The notes under the pieces are model-generated. The model was not told the DNA's origin. It searched no databases and saw only the letters and a list, made by a program, of their open reading frames with translations. The position numbers and the translations under genes were made by a program. From assembly GCA_913020495.1 (NCBI GenBank), contig CAJWBJ010000020.1:1-46846 (forward strand): a DNA stretch of 46,846 bases, read 5' to 3'. Position 1 is the first letter of the stretch; every line of letters begins with the position of its first letter. This document shows positions 15,646 to 24,813 of the stretch, in pieces. This DNA is from an uncultured Oleiphilus sp. (GTDB lineage Bacteria; Pseudomonadota; Gammaproteobacteria; Pseudomonadales; Oleiphilaceae).

Positions 15646-15768
15646 ATGCTTAAAATATCTACTTTTCTTATTATTCTTGTGTTATCTGGTTGCAGCTTAA
15701 CACCTCCTGCCCCTCCATCTTGTAATGGTGAATTTCACCCTGTAAACAAGTTGAACGGGGAGCAATAA
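15646..15768 (+). CDS. virB7: VirB7-like lipoprotein
   Basis: A 40-aa lipoprotein encoded between virB6 and virB8. The signal peptide is MLKISTFLIILVLSGC with lipobox LSGC and Cys at residue 16. The mature part is proline-rich with one further cysteine (TPPAPPSCNGEFHP), as in VirB7, which joins VirB9 in the outer-membrane core complex. A good RBS (AGAGGGA) sits 8 bases before the ATG. Its stop is followed at once by the virB8 ATG at 15769. Confidence 0.82.
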   Translation: MLKISTFLIILVLSGCSLTPPAPPSCNGEFHPVNKLNGEQ

Positions 15769-16566
15769 ATGACACAATCCAAGGATGATAAAAAAGCAAC
15801 GGAGTTGTATCTTCAAGAGTCAAGTTACTGGGAAAGAGATAAGGTTAAATCATTAAACCGATCTAATCGAGTTGCATGGAGTCTAGCCATTTTTGGGCTG
15901 GGTTTAGCTTCATTATGTACATGGACTGTGGGGCAGCTAGTCCCATTAAAAACGGTTGAGCCTTACGTTATTAGGGTTAACGAAACAAGCGGGACTGTTG
16001 ATATTGTTTCAGCACTTAAAAACGGAGAAACAACTTATGAAGAAGCACTTAATAAGTATTTTCTTATTAAGTATGTTCGTCACCGTGAAGGTTACTCAAG
16101 AGCGTTAGCTGAAGAGTATTACTACACCACAGGTTTAATGTCAGGTAATTACGAAAAGAAACGTTACCTAGAGTGGTTTAATCCAAAAAACCCAGAGTCA
16201 CCTTTAAATTTATACCGAGATGACAAATTGGTAACTATTGACGTTCAGAGCGTGTCATTTTTAGGTAGTGATCGTGATATTGCCCTTGTTCGATATATCA
16301 AGAAAATCACCCCCGTTAATAGTAGTACACCTATAGTCACGCACTGGGCTGCAACTCTTAAATTTCAATACAGTTCAGCACCAACAAAAGAGCGAGATCG
16401 AGAAATAACTCCTTTAGGATTTCAGGTTGTTGAATATAGGAATGATCCAGATTCAAGTGGACAAACTATAAAATCAACCATCACATATAAAAAAGAAAAA
16501 CAATCAAGTAAACCGGCTCAAAACAGCGGTATTTACCCTCAATCAAGGATGATTCCTAATGAATAA
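15769..16566 (+). CDS. virB8: VirB8 inner-membrane assembly protein
   Basis: A 265-aa bitopic protein: cytoplasmic N-terminus, one transmembrane helix (VAWSLAIFGLGLASLCTWTV near residues 34-53) and a periplasmic NTF2-like domain. The family blocks VEPYVIRVNETSGTVDIV and NYEKKRYLEWFNPKNPESP are present. VirB8 scaffolds the channel. It overlaps virB9 by 8 bases. Confidence 0.92.
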   Translation: MTQSKDDKKATELYLQESSYWERDKVKSLNRSNRVAWSLAIFGLGLASLCTWTVGQLVPLKTVEPYVIRVNETSGTVDIVSALKNGETTYEEALNKYFLIKYVRHREGYSRALAEEYYYTTGLMSGNYEKKRYLEWFNPKNPESPLNLYRDDKLVTIDVQSVSFLGSDRDIALVRYIKKITPVNSSTPIVTHWAATLKFQYSSAPTKERDREITPLGFQVVEYRNDPDSSGQTIKSTITYKKEKQSSKPAQNSGIYPQSRMIPNE

Positions 16567-17404
16567 GATAGTGTCTGTATTAGCCCTTTCCTCATTAATT
16601 TTAAGCTCTACTGTATTAGCAGAGACGACACCTGAATTCGGAGAATTTGATCCAAGAGTTAGGGTTGTCCCATACAACAAACAGGACGTAACTAAGTTGG
16701 TTACATTTTTTGGGGTTTCAACACATATCGAATTTGGTAAAAATGAAGCAATTGAAGACCTTGCTATTGGAGATCCTTCAGCATGGGAAATAGTGCCTAG
16801 AGGAAATAATTTATATGTAAGGCCATTAGCTCAAAATCCAGATACAAACCTAACAATAGTGACAAATAAACGAAGCTATCAGTTCACACTCTATACAGCA
16901 GAGCGTTCAGAAAAAGATAAAACAGCATGGCAAGATCCAAATTTAATTTATTCTCTCAGCTTTTCTTATGCTGACGAAAAAACAGCAGAAGCTAAAAAAA
17001 TCGAAGACTCTAAAAAACTAAAAGAAAAGCTTGAACATGCTGAAGAGTCGTTGAAATCCCAAAAAGATATAACTCACAATATTGATTATTGGGCTTCCGG
17101 CTCTCCTGAAATAAGCCCCACTAAAGCAAAAGATGACGGGCGGTTTATTTATTTAACGTTTAGTAATAATCGTGATATTCCATCAATTTATGAAGTTAAT
17201 GAATTTGGTCAAGAGTTACTAATCAACTCAAATGTAGACGGTAACACCGTCATCATTCATAGAATGGTTAAACAGCTTAGATTGAGAAAAGGGAACTATG
17301 TTGCCTGTGTTATCAATCGTTCTTTTAACCTTGATGGCGGCAGAGATAACACTACAGGAACAATTGCTACTGACGTTACACGGACAGTAAAAGGAGCTAA
17401 TTAA
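16559..17404 (+). CDS. virB9: VirB9 outer-membrane core protein
   Basis: A 281-aa periplasmic protein with a signal peptide ending in STVLA. The N-terminal domain contains DPRVRVVPYNKQDVTKLVTF, characteristic of VirB9/CagX/TrbG, and the C-terminal domain (YWASGSPEISPTKAKDDGRF, then LTFSNNRDIPSIYEV) is the beta-rich part that binds VirB7. It forms the core complex with VirB7 and VirB10. Confidence 0.92.
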   Translation: MNKIVSVLALSSLILSSTVLAETTPEFGEFDPRVRVVPYNKQDVTKLVTFFGVSTHIEFGKNEAIEDLAIGDPSAWEIVPRGNNLYVRPLAQNPDTNLTIVTNKRSYQFTLYTAERSEKDKTAWQDPNLIYSLSFSYADEKTAEAKKIEDSKKLKEKLEHAEESLKSQKDITHNIDYWASGSPEISPTKAKDDGRFIYLTFSNNRDIPSIYEVNEFGQELLINSNVDGNTVIIHRMVKQLRLRKGNYVACVINRSFNLDGGRDNTTGTIATDVTRTVKGAN

Positions 17405-17405
17405 C

Positions 17406-18533
17406 ATGGAACAGCAAGAAGATATACAGAATGATATCCCTGAAATGCAGCGTACTCGGACATCGACTAGCTCGATAACAATTATAGGGGCTGTTGTTAT
17501 CATCGCATTAGGAATTGCAACATTAGTTATGATCATGTTGAATGCCGGCGGCGCGAAAGAATCAAAAAACAATGATTTAAAACCCATTGAAAATAATATG
17601 CCAGCGTTGGTTGTTTCACCGCCAACCGTACAAAATACTGTTCCTGATTTAAAGCCAGCACCAGTAGTTAAAAGGCTAGAACCAATTAGAAAGCCGATTC
17701 TAGTAAAGCCTAAGCCTAAACCGCCTATCGTCAAGCCTAGCAAAAAAGAAGAAGTCGTTTACTGGTATGACAGAAAAAAATCATCAGGTAAATTAAAACC
17801 TGAAACGGCTAATATTGAATATGGCAATTCACAACTAGAAAACCAAAAAAATGGTTTTTTAATAGGATCAGAATTTAGTAGCAACACTGACCAAAAAACC
17901 GATTTAGATCGGAAATTAACCAGTTCAACAACGGCGATGGCACATGCAAGCGTACTGCCTGACCGAAACTACATCATTGCACAAGGAACTAGCCTTGATT
18001 GTTCGTTAGAAACGGCCTTAGATAGCTCTTTAAGCGGGATAACAACGTGTATTTTATCGAGGGACGTATATTCAGATAATGGACGAGTTCTTTTATTAGA
18101 TCGCGGCTCAAAACTAACAGGTGAATACACTGGAGGTTTGAAAAACGGCCAAAAGCGATTGTTTGTATTGTGGACAAGAGCTAAAACACCTAACGGGGTA
18201 ATAATTTCTTTAAATTCACCATCAGCTGACGGTCTAGGTCGAAGTGGTGTTGAAGGCTGGGTCGACACTCATTTTGTTGAGCGATTTGGTACGGCTATAT
18301 TTTTAAGTATTCTTAGTGAAGCAACTCAAATCTATGCTGCCAAGCAAAGTACAGATAGTGGCGTAATTATCGGAAGTAGTGCGGAAACTGGTTCTGATGT
18401 TGCTGAAAAAGTTTTAGATTACCAAGCGGATATCCCCCCTACATTAATTAAAAATCAAGGTGAAATTATAAAAGTAATGGTCGCAAGAGACTTAAATTTT
18501 TCTAGTGTTTATAGCCTTAAAGTAGAAGATTAA
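17406..18533 (+). CDS. virB10: VirB10 core-complex protein
   Basis: A 375-aa protein: short cytoplasmic tail, one transmembrane helix (ITIIGAVVIIALGIATLVMIM near residues 24-44), a proline-rich periplasmic linker (KPILVKPKPKPPIVKPSKK) and a C-terminal beta-barrel domain (CILSRDVYSDNGRVLLLDRG, WVDTHFVERFG) as in TrbI/VirB10. It spans both membranes and senses ATP use by the channel motors. It begins 2 bases after virB9. Confidence 0.93.
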   Translation: MEQQEDIQNDIPEMQRTRTSTSSITIIGAVVIIALGIATLVMIMLNAGGAKESKNNDLKPIENNMPALVVSPPTVQNTVPDLKPAPVVKRLEPIRKPILVKPKPKPPIVKPSKKEEVVYWYDRKKSSGKLKPETANIEYGNSQLENQKNGFLIGSEFSSNTDQKTDLDRKLTSSTTAMAHASVLPDRNYIIAQGTSLDCSLETALDSSLSGITTCILSRDVYSDNGRVLLLDRGSKLTGEYTGGLKNGQKRLFVLWTRAKTPNGVIISLNSPSADGLGRSGVEGWVDTHFVERFGTAIFLSILSEATQIYAAKQSTDSGVIIGSSAETGSDVAEKVLDYQADIPPTLIKNQGEIIKVMVARDLNFSSVYSLKVED

Positions 18534-18535
18534 TT

Positions 18536-19543
18536 ATGGATGATAGGGATATCAACCATGACGTTTTAGACCACCAACTAGAGACTATTAGGCGTTATTT
18601 GGATATAAAAGGTGTATCGGAAGTTTGGATTAACCAGCCTCAAACAGTTATTTATACAAAGGGTGGTGACCCAGTAATTGAGCAAGATCCGAATATTACA
18701 CTTAAATATTTAAAGAATCTCGCAAAGCTAATAGCAACCTTCAATGCAAGGAGTATTAATAAAGAGAATCCAATCCTTACAGGTTCTCTTCCGAAAGGTC
18801 AGCGAGTGCAAATTGTCATGCCTCCAGCGGTGGAGGCAGGCACTATTTCATTCAGTATTAGAATACCTGCTCCTATAAATAAATCACTTGATGAACTCGA
18901 TGCTGAAGGCGCTTTTGATGAATGTAAAATCATTAACAATGAACTTCAAGACTTTGAGCATGATTTAGTTAAATTCAAAAATAATGGTCAAATAAAAGAG
19001 TTCATTAAGTTAGCAGTAACATCAAGACGAAATATCATTATTGCAGGGGAGACAGGTAGCGGTAAAACGACCATCGCTAAAAGCATGATCGAGCATATCC
19101 CAAAGACTGAGCGCCTTATCACTCTGGAGAGCGAAAATGAAATAGATTTAAGTACCTTTCCTAATAAAGTTCATTTGCTTTACTCAAGAAGCGATAACGG
19201 GGCTTCTTTTATAACACCCAAAAAATGCCTTGAAGCTTGCTTACGGATGAACCCCTCAAGGATCATCATGGCCGAACTATTAGGCGATGAATCATGGGAT
19301 TTTCTAAAATCAATTAACACCGGCCACGCTGGTTCTATAACCACAATGCATTCTAATGGTGCTTATGAAACGTTTGAACAGTTTGTTTCCTTAGTTAAAG
19401 ATAGCCCTAAAGGCGCTCATTTAGATGCTAAGTACATTCACCGACGATTAGTTTCAACTGTTGATGTTGTTTTCTTTTATAGCAAGAGAAAGCTAAGAGA
19501 TATTTATTACGAGCCGACTAGAAAACATGAATATTTGGACTAA
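18536..19543 (+). CDS. virB11: VirB11 secretion ATPase
   Basis: A 335-aa hexameric ATPase of the VirB11/PilT superfamily. Walker A IIIAGETGSGKTT lies near residues 165-177; the Asp box LITLESENEIDL, Walker B RIIMAELLGDESWDFL and His box TGHAGSITTMHSN follow in order. It switches the system between pilus building and DNA transport. It overlaps virD4 by 17 bases. Confidence 0.95.
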   Translation: MDDRDINHDVLDHQLETIRRYLDIKGVSEVWINQPQTVIYTKGGDPVIEQDPNITLKYLKNLAKLIATFNARSINKENPILTGSLPKGQRVQIVMPPAVEAGTISFSIRIPAPINKSLDELDAEGAFDECKIINNELQDFEHDLVKFKNNGQIKEFIKLAVTSRRNIIIAGETGSGKTTIAKSMIEHIPKTERLITLESENEIDLSTFPNKVHLLYSRSDNGASFITPKKCLEACLRMNPSRIIMAELLGDESWDFLKSINTGHAGSITTMHSNGAYETFEQFVSLVKDSPKGAHLDAKYIHRRLVSTVDVVFFYSKRKLRDIYYEPTRKHEYLD

Positions 19544-21515
19544 AATCAGCTTGTGTCTATTGCTATTATCTTTAGCAGTTTTTTCATGGTTTTACTTAAC
19601 AGGAGGTATTTTTTTAGGCTTAATAGAGCTTGATTACAATACAGCAACACCATTAACTGCCTATGAATATTGGAAACACTATAACGATGATAGTTACGTT
19701 TTAGAAAAGCTAAGTATTGCCGGTGCAATATCAGCAGCAATATTAATAATCCCATTTATACTTCTTCTCATACCGACGAAGCGAAGCCTGTACGGAGAAG
19801 CACGATTTGCTAAATCATCGGAGATTAAAAAGGCTGGGCTGCTGGATGGCGAAGGCATTATTGTAGGTAAGTACAACGATAAATACTTACAATTAAAAGG
19901 CCAGTTACACGCGATACTGTCAGCTCCTACACGTTCAGGAAAAGGCGTAGGTGTTGTAGTACCTAATTTATTATCATGGAATCAATCTGTTGTAGTCCTC
20001 GATATCAAGCAAGAAAACTGGGATATAACCAGCCTATATAGACAAAAACACGGACAAAAATGTTTTTTGTTTAACCCTTTAGCTACAGATTATCGAACCC
20101 ATAAATATAACCCTTTAAGCTATATTGATCTTAATCCTGATTTCAGGATTAATGATATTCAAAAAATAGCTAATATGCTCTTTCCTGATCGCCCTAATAC
20201 AGATCCTATCTGGACTTCTACCCCCCGAAGTTTCTTTTTAGGTGTCGTATTATTTTTAATTGAAACAGGTTGTAAATTAACTCTCGGCCAAGTGCTAAGA
20301 GAATCCCTAAATGATGGTGATGGATCGAAACACTTTAAGACCTCAATTAAGAAGCTTAAAGAAGATGGAACGCCTCTTTCGCAGGAATGTGTAAGGGCAT
20401 TAAATAGCTATATTGGAATTGCTTCAGAAAACACTAGGGCAGGCATAATTACAGGTTTCAGATCACAGCTTGAGCTTTGGATGAATCCAATCATTGATGC
20501 TGCTACAGACGGCAATGATTTTGACATTAGAAAGTTGAGAGAAGAAAAAATATCTATTTACGTTGGCGTAACACCTGACAACCTAGAGCGAATAGCACCA
20601 TTGCTCAATTTATTCTTTCAACAGTTAATTGACTTAAACACAAGAGAGCTTCCATCCCAAAATAAAAACATTAAACATGATTGTTTATTGTTAATGGACG
20701 AGTTCACAGCAATCGGTAAAATTCCAGTTCTGGCTAAAGGTATTAGTTACATTGCAGGTTATGGACTAAGAATGTTACCTATTATTCAAAGCCCATCACA
20801 ATTAGTTGATGTATACGGAAAAGAAGCGGCGGAAACGTTTACCGTCAATCATGCTTTAAATATTGTTTTCCCTCCTAAAGCAACTGAGACTAACACTGCT
20901 AGAGATATCTCAGAGTGGCTTGGCTATGAAACTGTAAAAGGTGTTTCAACCTCAAAAGCAAAAAGCATTTTTCACCGGCGAGATCCATCTGAAAACATTA
21001 GTGATCAACGTCGAGCATTATTACTACCCCAAGAAATAACCAGCTTAGATAGTGAAAAAGAAATTGTTGTTTTTGAAAATATACCTCCAATATTGGCAAC
21101 TAAAATTCGCTACTACAGCGATAAAAATTTTATAGATCGTCTTAAATTAGCTTCTCCAAAACTAGCAAATATGAACACTTCAACTGCGAAAAAATCCCTC
21201 CAACAAGCAATTCAATCAGGTGATTTAGCAGCACCAGTAAAGAAGATTTCTTTAAATACTAGTTTTAAAGTCTTTGATTACGACATAGAACAATTCAATG
21301 ATGAAAACAGCGTTGTTACTCAGGCAGAAATAACAGCGAAAGATATACCAACACTACACAGCAAGGTACTTGCTGATTTTTCAATTGATTTTGCAGATAT
21401 TAAACCACCGGAAGGGAATGATATGACGGAACAGCAATTAAATGAATACGCTGACGCACTGTGCAGGGAAGCGGGATTATTAACAAAAAACGACGAGGAA
21501 ATAACTAATGGCTGA
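19527..21515 (+). CDS. virD4: VirD4 coupling protein
   Basis: A 662-aa type IV coupling protein with two N-terminal transmembrane helices (residues 6-28 and about 61-84). The Walker A region APTRSGKGVGVVVPNLL lies near 132-148, and Walker B CLLLMDEFTAIGKI near 385-398. The family block LFNPLATDYRTHKYNPLSYI is present. It brings the relaxase-DNA complex to the VirB channel and pumps DNA. The C-terminal 120 residues form an extended polar tail that may confer substrate choice. It overlaps the next gene by 8 bases. Confidence 0.95.
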   Translation: MNIWTKISLCLLLLSLAVFSWFYLTGGIFLGLIELDYNTATPLTAYEYWKHYNDDSYVLEKLSIAGAISAAILIIPFILLLIPTKRSLYGEARFAKSSEIKKAGLLDGEGIIVGKYNDKYLQLKGQLHAILSAPTRSGKGVGVVVPNLLSWNQSVVVLDIKQENWDITSLYRQKHGQKCFLFNPLATDYRTHKYNPLSYIDLNPDFRINDIQKIANMLFPDRPNTDPIWTSTPRSFFLGVVLFLIETGCKLTLGQVLRESLNDGDGSKHFKTSIKKLKEDGTPLSQECVRALNSYIGIASENTRAGIITGFRSQLELWMNPIIDAATDGNDFDIRKLREEKISIYVGVTPDNLERIAPLLNLFFQQLIDLNTRELPSQNKNIKHDCLLLMDEFTAIGKIPVLAKGISYIAGYGLRMLPIIQSPSQLVDVYGKEAAETFTVNHALNIVFPPKATETNTARDISEWLGYETVKGVSTSKAKSIFHRRDPSENISDQRRALLLPQEITSLDSEKEIVVFENIPPILATKIRYYSDKNFIDRLKLASPKLANMNTSTAKKSLQQAIQSGDLAAPVKKISLNTSFKVFDYDIEQFNDENSVVTQAEITAKDIPTLHSKVLADFSIDFADIKPPEGNDMTEQQLNEYADALCREAGLLTKNDEEITNG

Positions 21516-22557
21516 TAAATCAGAATATAAATATTTCCATGTCATTGACACCAGCGGTACGTCAGAGAGAAGCCTCGGCGTTGCAGCCGTAAATTCTAAA
21601 GGGGAATTTGGATTTAACAATGACACTGATGAAAAACCCTATTTGCCTGCTGGGGAAGAAAAAGCACTAACAAATAAGGGTGTTTCTGAGTCCTTAACTT
21701 ATGAGCAATTTCATTGGGGCGAAAATATAAAACTCAAAGAAACCCAAACAAGCAAATTACGAAATAGTGAAAAAGAGTCTGAAAAGAAAACATCTACTGG
21801 TGTAACTGTTGAAAACACTATTGAAAGCAGTAAAACAAAAACGGCTGCAAGCACTAAACCAGAATCTAACCCAAAGCTTGAAGGCATCGAAAAAGACCAA
21901 CTTTTTGAGCCTGCTTCTGGTGAAACTAAACTATTAGTGCCGAAAGAGATCAGTAAAAAATTCGTTCAAGATGGGAATAAATTCTACTTTAAAGGTTCTG
22001 AGGATAAACTCGCCTTTCAAGATAACGGCTCAATGCTTAAAACTAAAGTTGATGGTGATCTTGTTGCCGATAGCATGATTGCAATTGCCAAAAATCGTGG
22101 ATGGTCAGAACTAAAAGTTACCGGAACGGAGTCTTTCAAAAAGGATATTTGGAAAAAAGCGACTGAGCAAGGAATCGCGGTAAAAGGCTACAGACCTACA
22201 AAGGTAGAGTTGGCCGAAATGAAAGGAAAAGGCGTTGAAATACCCAAACAAGGACAGTCAACATCACCAGAAAAAAGCACCTTAACGCCAGAACAAGAAA
22301 AAGCAAAAGCATTTAAAGATCTTAGTAGTTCTGAAGCCGTAAAAAAGCATCCAGAACTAGCTCCTTATGTTGCTGCCGTTACTGCTATTGAGAAAAAAAT
22401 ACAAAGTGAAAAGCTCAGTGATGAAAATAAAAAAGCAATTATGAATCGAGTCAGAATGAATGCAGAAAATAGCATTAACCAAGGCGTGACTCCGAATATT
22501 TCGTTAAAAGAAATTAAAACACGAACAGTAACTGCAGAAGCGGAGGTATCAAGATGA
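21508..22557 (+). CDS. stand-alone LPD7-domain protein of the transfer operon
   Basis: A 349-aa soluble, charged protein. Residues about 155-232 (KFYFKGSEDKLAFQDNGSML...VADSMIAIAKNRGWSELKVTGTESFKKDIW...GIAVKGYRPT) match the LPD7 domain usually fused to the C-terminus of relaxases and other large mobile-element proteins. Here it is a separate gene, coupled to virD4 (8-base overlap) and to the next gene (4-base overlap), while the relaxase itself is short. The rest is low-complexity Lys/Glu/Ser/Thr sequence plus a helical C-terminus (LAPYVAAVTAIEKKIQ). It may act with the relaxase or VirD4; that is inference. Confidence 0.7.
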   Translation: MADKSEYKYFHVIDTSGTSERSLGVAAVNSKGEFGFNNDTDEKPYLPAGEEKALTNKGVSESLTYEQFHWGENIKLKETQTSKLRNSEKESEKKTSTGVTVENTIESSKTKTAASTKPESNPKLEGIEKDQLFEPASGETKLLVPKEISKKFVQDGNKFYFKGSEDKLAFQDNGSMLKTKVDGDLVADSMIAIAKNRGWSELKVTGTESFKKDIWKKATEQGIAVKGYRPTKVELAEMKGKGVEIPKQGQSTSPEKSTLTPEQEKAKAFKDLSSSEAVKKHPELAPYVAAVTAIEKKIQSEKLSDENKKAIMNRVRMNAENSINQGVTPNISLKEIKTRTVTAEAEVSR

Positions 22558-23420
22558 ACAAACTATTAATACTATTAGTTTTATTAATTGCTTCCGGTTG
22601 TAGCCACGCAATAAAAGAACCTGCTCAAATTGACGAGTCGTACACCGTTCGCATCAGTCCTGACTATGAAGCTTCGGGCATTTCCGAAGGGCTACGTGTT
22701 CATACTTACGGGGAGCACACTCTCGTTAAAAGTATGGAATCTTTTAAGGCTTGGGATACAAATAATCTAACCCTTAATTTTGAAAAAATCGGCCACTACT
22801 TTAGAAGTGAATATTTACTTAATGATTTTTTCATAAAACGAGGAGATAAACTTGCACATATTAAGCGTGTATTTATCCCTAAAGAGCCTGAAGCCCCTAT
22901 TTTTATTGAAATAAAAGCAGCACCTAAACCAGAACCAATTAAGCATTACCCCGCCTTAGAGGAATACAGCTTAAAAAAATTAAACATTCTTCAAACTCAA
23001 CTTGATCAACTGTCTGCTATTCCTGCTACAACAGGTGCAGATTTATTCCATGCTCAAGTAAAACAAAACAAAGTGAAGCAAAGTTTAAAAAATCATCAGC
23101 CGGTAGTATTTGTCCATTTTAATTACGGGCAAACTGACTTTATCCCTGATATTGAACTAATAAAAGCTTTAATTCCCGCAGCAAAAACAGCTTCCGAAAT
23201 TAACCTTAGAGGCCGTACAGACTCAAGAAAAGCAAGCAAGGCTGATTACTGGATCGCAAAGCAGCGAGCTGAAAATGCGAAAAACTTTCTCATTAAGAAA
23301 GGAGTGAATCCTGAAATTATTACACTCGGATATTTACCTGAAGGAAACTTTTTATTACCGCCGACCCCAAAGAAAAGCAAAGCAGTTAATCGGAGAGTAG
23401 AAATAGAAGTAAAACCGTAA
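22554..23420 (+). CDS. OmpA-like peptidoglycan-binding lipoprotein
   Basis: A 288-aa lipoprotein: signal peptide with lipobox IASGC (Cys near residue 16), a middle domain of unknown type, and a C-terminal OmpA-like domain from about 180 (VVFVHFNYGQTDFIPD ... INLRGRTDSRK ... AKQRAENAKNFLIKKGV ... VNRRVEIEV). The TDS and NRRVEI motifs contact peptidoglycan. It probably anchors the transfer apparatus to the cell wall, as similar proteins encoded in plasmid transfer regions do. It ends the coupled series begun at virB1. Confidence 0.82.
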   Translation: MNKLLILLVLLIASGCSHAIKEPAQIDESYTVRISPDYEASGISEGLRVHTYGEHTLVKSMESFKAWDTNNLTLNFEKIGHYFRSEYLLNDFFIKRGDKLAHIKRVFIPKEPEAPIFIEIKAAPKPEPIKHYPALEEYSLKKLNILQTQLDQLSAIPATTGADLFHAQVKQNKVKQSLKNHQPVVFVHFNYGQTDFIPDIELIKALIPAAKTASEINLRGRTDSRKASKADYWIAKQRAENAKNFLIKKGVNPEIITLGYLPEGNFLLPPTPKKSKAVNRRVEIEVKP

Positions 23421-23440
23421 CAAAGTGAGTTGCATTGTAT

Positions 23441-23468
23441 TTCAATATGACTAACTTTGTGATATAAT
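23441..23468 (+). promoter_or_regulatory. promoter of the small membrane-protein gene
   Basis: TTCAAT (23441-23446), 16 bases, then TATAAT (23463-23468), a consensus -10 with an extended TG just upstream. The -35 overlaps TTTCAATAT, the same half-site as before the kikA-like gene, so shared regulation is possible. Confidence 0.55.
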
Positions 23469-23504
23469 TAAGCCGTATAAACCTTCAAGGAAGGAGTGTT
23501 TAAA

Positions 23505-23786
23505 ATGAAGTTATTTAACTTTATCGGTAAGTTTTTTCTGTTTCTTTTATTTCATATCGTAAGGCTTGGGCGAAACGTAGCCCATTTCTTTTTTCGGATA
23601 GTAGCAACAGTATCATTGGTTACGGCATATTTTGCTTTTAATGATTACTTAGTAGGGTATGGTTTTGAGAGTTACACCGCCTATTTACTCCTTACCACAA
23701 GTTTTATTTTTAGCCTTTTACCTTGGGCTTATGATGAGCTGTTACTAGCAAACCTAATCCCTGACGGACAAACCGTTCACCTATAA
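23505..23786 (+). CDS. small polytopic membrane protein, unknown
   Basis: A 93-aa hydrophobic protein beginning MKLFNFIGKFFLFLLFHIVR, with about three membrane segments (residues 4-20, 28-47 and 58-78). The ATG at 23505 has AAGGAG 8 bases upstream; the in-frame GTG at 23496 lies inside that site and is rejected. It has its own promoter and a terminator directly after its stop, so it is a separate unit at the end of the transfer region. Its family is not recognised. Surface exclusion or a mating-related membrane role would fit but is unproven. Confidence 0.6.
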   Translation: MKLFNFIGKFFLFLLFHIVRLGRNVAHFFFRIVATVSLVTAYFAFNDYLVGYGFESYTAYLLLTTSFIFSLLPWAYDELLLANLIPDGQTVHL

Positions 23787-23790
23787 AAAA

Positions 23791-23815
23791 AGCCCGCTTA
23801 AAGCGGGCTTTTTCT
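23791..23815 (+). terminator. rho-independent terminator ending the transfer region
   Basis: AGCCCGCTT-A-AAGCGGGCT type stem (23791-23809) followed by TTTTTCTTTT. Preceded by an A-run, so it can also stop the convergent gene ending at 23829. Confidence 0.92.
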
Positions 23816-23828
23816 TTTATTGCTTCAA

Positions 23829-24548
23829 TTAAGCATAGGTTGAATAATATGAAGGCTTATACTTTCTTTCACCATCCACAACTTGATATTCATGCTTTAT
23901 TGGAACAATGCTACTATTAATTTTAATGCTATCCCCCTGCAAAACACGACGAACAAAACGCATACCAATTTCTTCATCAGGATTAGGCGTACAAGTACCT
24001 GACATAGCTTGCCCGTTATAATCGGTATGAGAGCCAATCTCAACAACTTCTACGCTATTCTTTCCAACTAATCTTGTTACTTTGTAGTAATCAATATTTG
24101 TCTGTTCCCAGCCCCACGAAGCACGAAGAATATCATCAATATTTAACGCTCTAGGAGTAGATGAACGCTCTTTAGCTTCCTTTACTTTTACAGTAAATGC
24201 TTTTGAGCATGATTCCATCCAGTGAGTAACTTTCTGTGCGCGATCATTAATGTCTTTATAGCGATATGAAAAAGTAGCTTTTTTTGCTCTGCCTTTATAA
24301 CCTCTAGCAAAGGCTTTACCGTTATTCTCATAGATATAGACCACACTGCTTAAGTCTTCAGCCATCAAACATAAACAACCATAATTCATACGATCTCTAT
24401 ATTCCTGAATTTTTTTAAATGACTCTGTTTGCTCTTTTTTGAACTCTGTTTTTACCATCTGCTTTTGAGGAAGTTCCCCGCCGGAGGCAGTGCTTGTATT
24501 CTTATTTTGAAAATTTACGTTATTGCTTGTTGGTTTATTGTTATTCAT
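23829..24548 (-). CDS. unknown mobile-element protein with the SGGELPQ N-terminal tag
   Basis: A 239-aa protein. I start at 24548 (product MNNNKPTSNN) because GGAG sits 7 bases upstream; the GTG at 24560 overlaps that site. Residues 1-35 form a polar tail containing ASGGELPQKQMVK, nearly identical to the N-terminus of the other minus-strand protein at 25195. The rest has no enzyme motif I can name, but DILRASWGWEQTNIDYYKV with following strands resembles a widespread phage/plasmid family of unknown function (pattern WGYDQTN.dfY.V). It carries the same 225-base structured leader as the 25195 gene and may be expressed with it, perhaps early after transfer. Confidence 0.65.
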   Translation of the reverse strand: MNNNKPTSNNVNFQNKNTSTASGGELPQKQMVKTEFKKEQTESFKKIQEYRDRMNYGCLCLMAEDLSSVVYIYENNGKAFARGYKGRAKKATFSYRYKDINDRAQKVTHWMESCSKAFTVKVKEAKERSSTPRALNIDDILRASWGWEQTNIDYYKVTRLVGKNSVEVVEIGSHTDYNGQAMSGTCTPNPDEEIGMRFVRRVLQGDSIKINSSIVPIKHEYQVVDGERKYKPSYYSTYA

Positions 24549-24551
24549 ATC

Positions 24552-24776
24552 TATCTCCACTGTTAAAAGTTAAAAACCTGCTTTCTCGTCGTTCCGAGTT
24601 GAGATCAGTGAAGGGGTGAAAGAAATCCAATAGCCACGCACAAGCCGCAGCTAATCGACCGTAGGAAGTATGAACGGGTGAGCATGGGCGAAGCTTTACT
24701 ATTGGATTTATTGAGGCTCAAACTGAAATACACGACAAGAACGACGATGTAGGTTTTTAGCTGTGGTGATCGATAT
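24552..24776 (-). ncRNA. structured leader 1 (duplicated 5' element)
   Basis: About 225 bases directly upstream of the minus-strand gene at 24548, closely matching 26619-26842. Folding features shared by both copies: outer stem 24575-24579/24751-24755 (AACCT/AGGTT) extended by 24586-24593/24740-24747; middle stem AATCCAATAG/CTATTGGATT (24624-24633/24699-24708); inner CCGT/ACGG. In the outer stem a T-A pair here is a C-G pair in copy 2, a compensatory change. The conserved boxes CCACGCACAAGCCGCAGCTA and GAACGGGTGAGCATGGGCGA lie in the centre. Candidates are a cis-regulatory RNA (such as the radC-type motif known before DNA-interacting genes on mobile elements) or a folded single-strand promoter. 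Neither identity is confirmed. Confidence 0.65.
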
Positions 24777-24813
24777 GAGATAAGCCAACATGACGTAAAT
24801 TATCAACTTGGCC

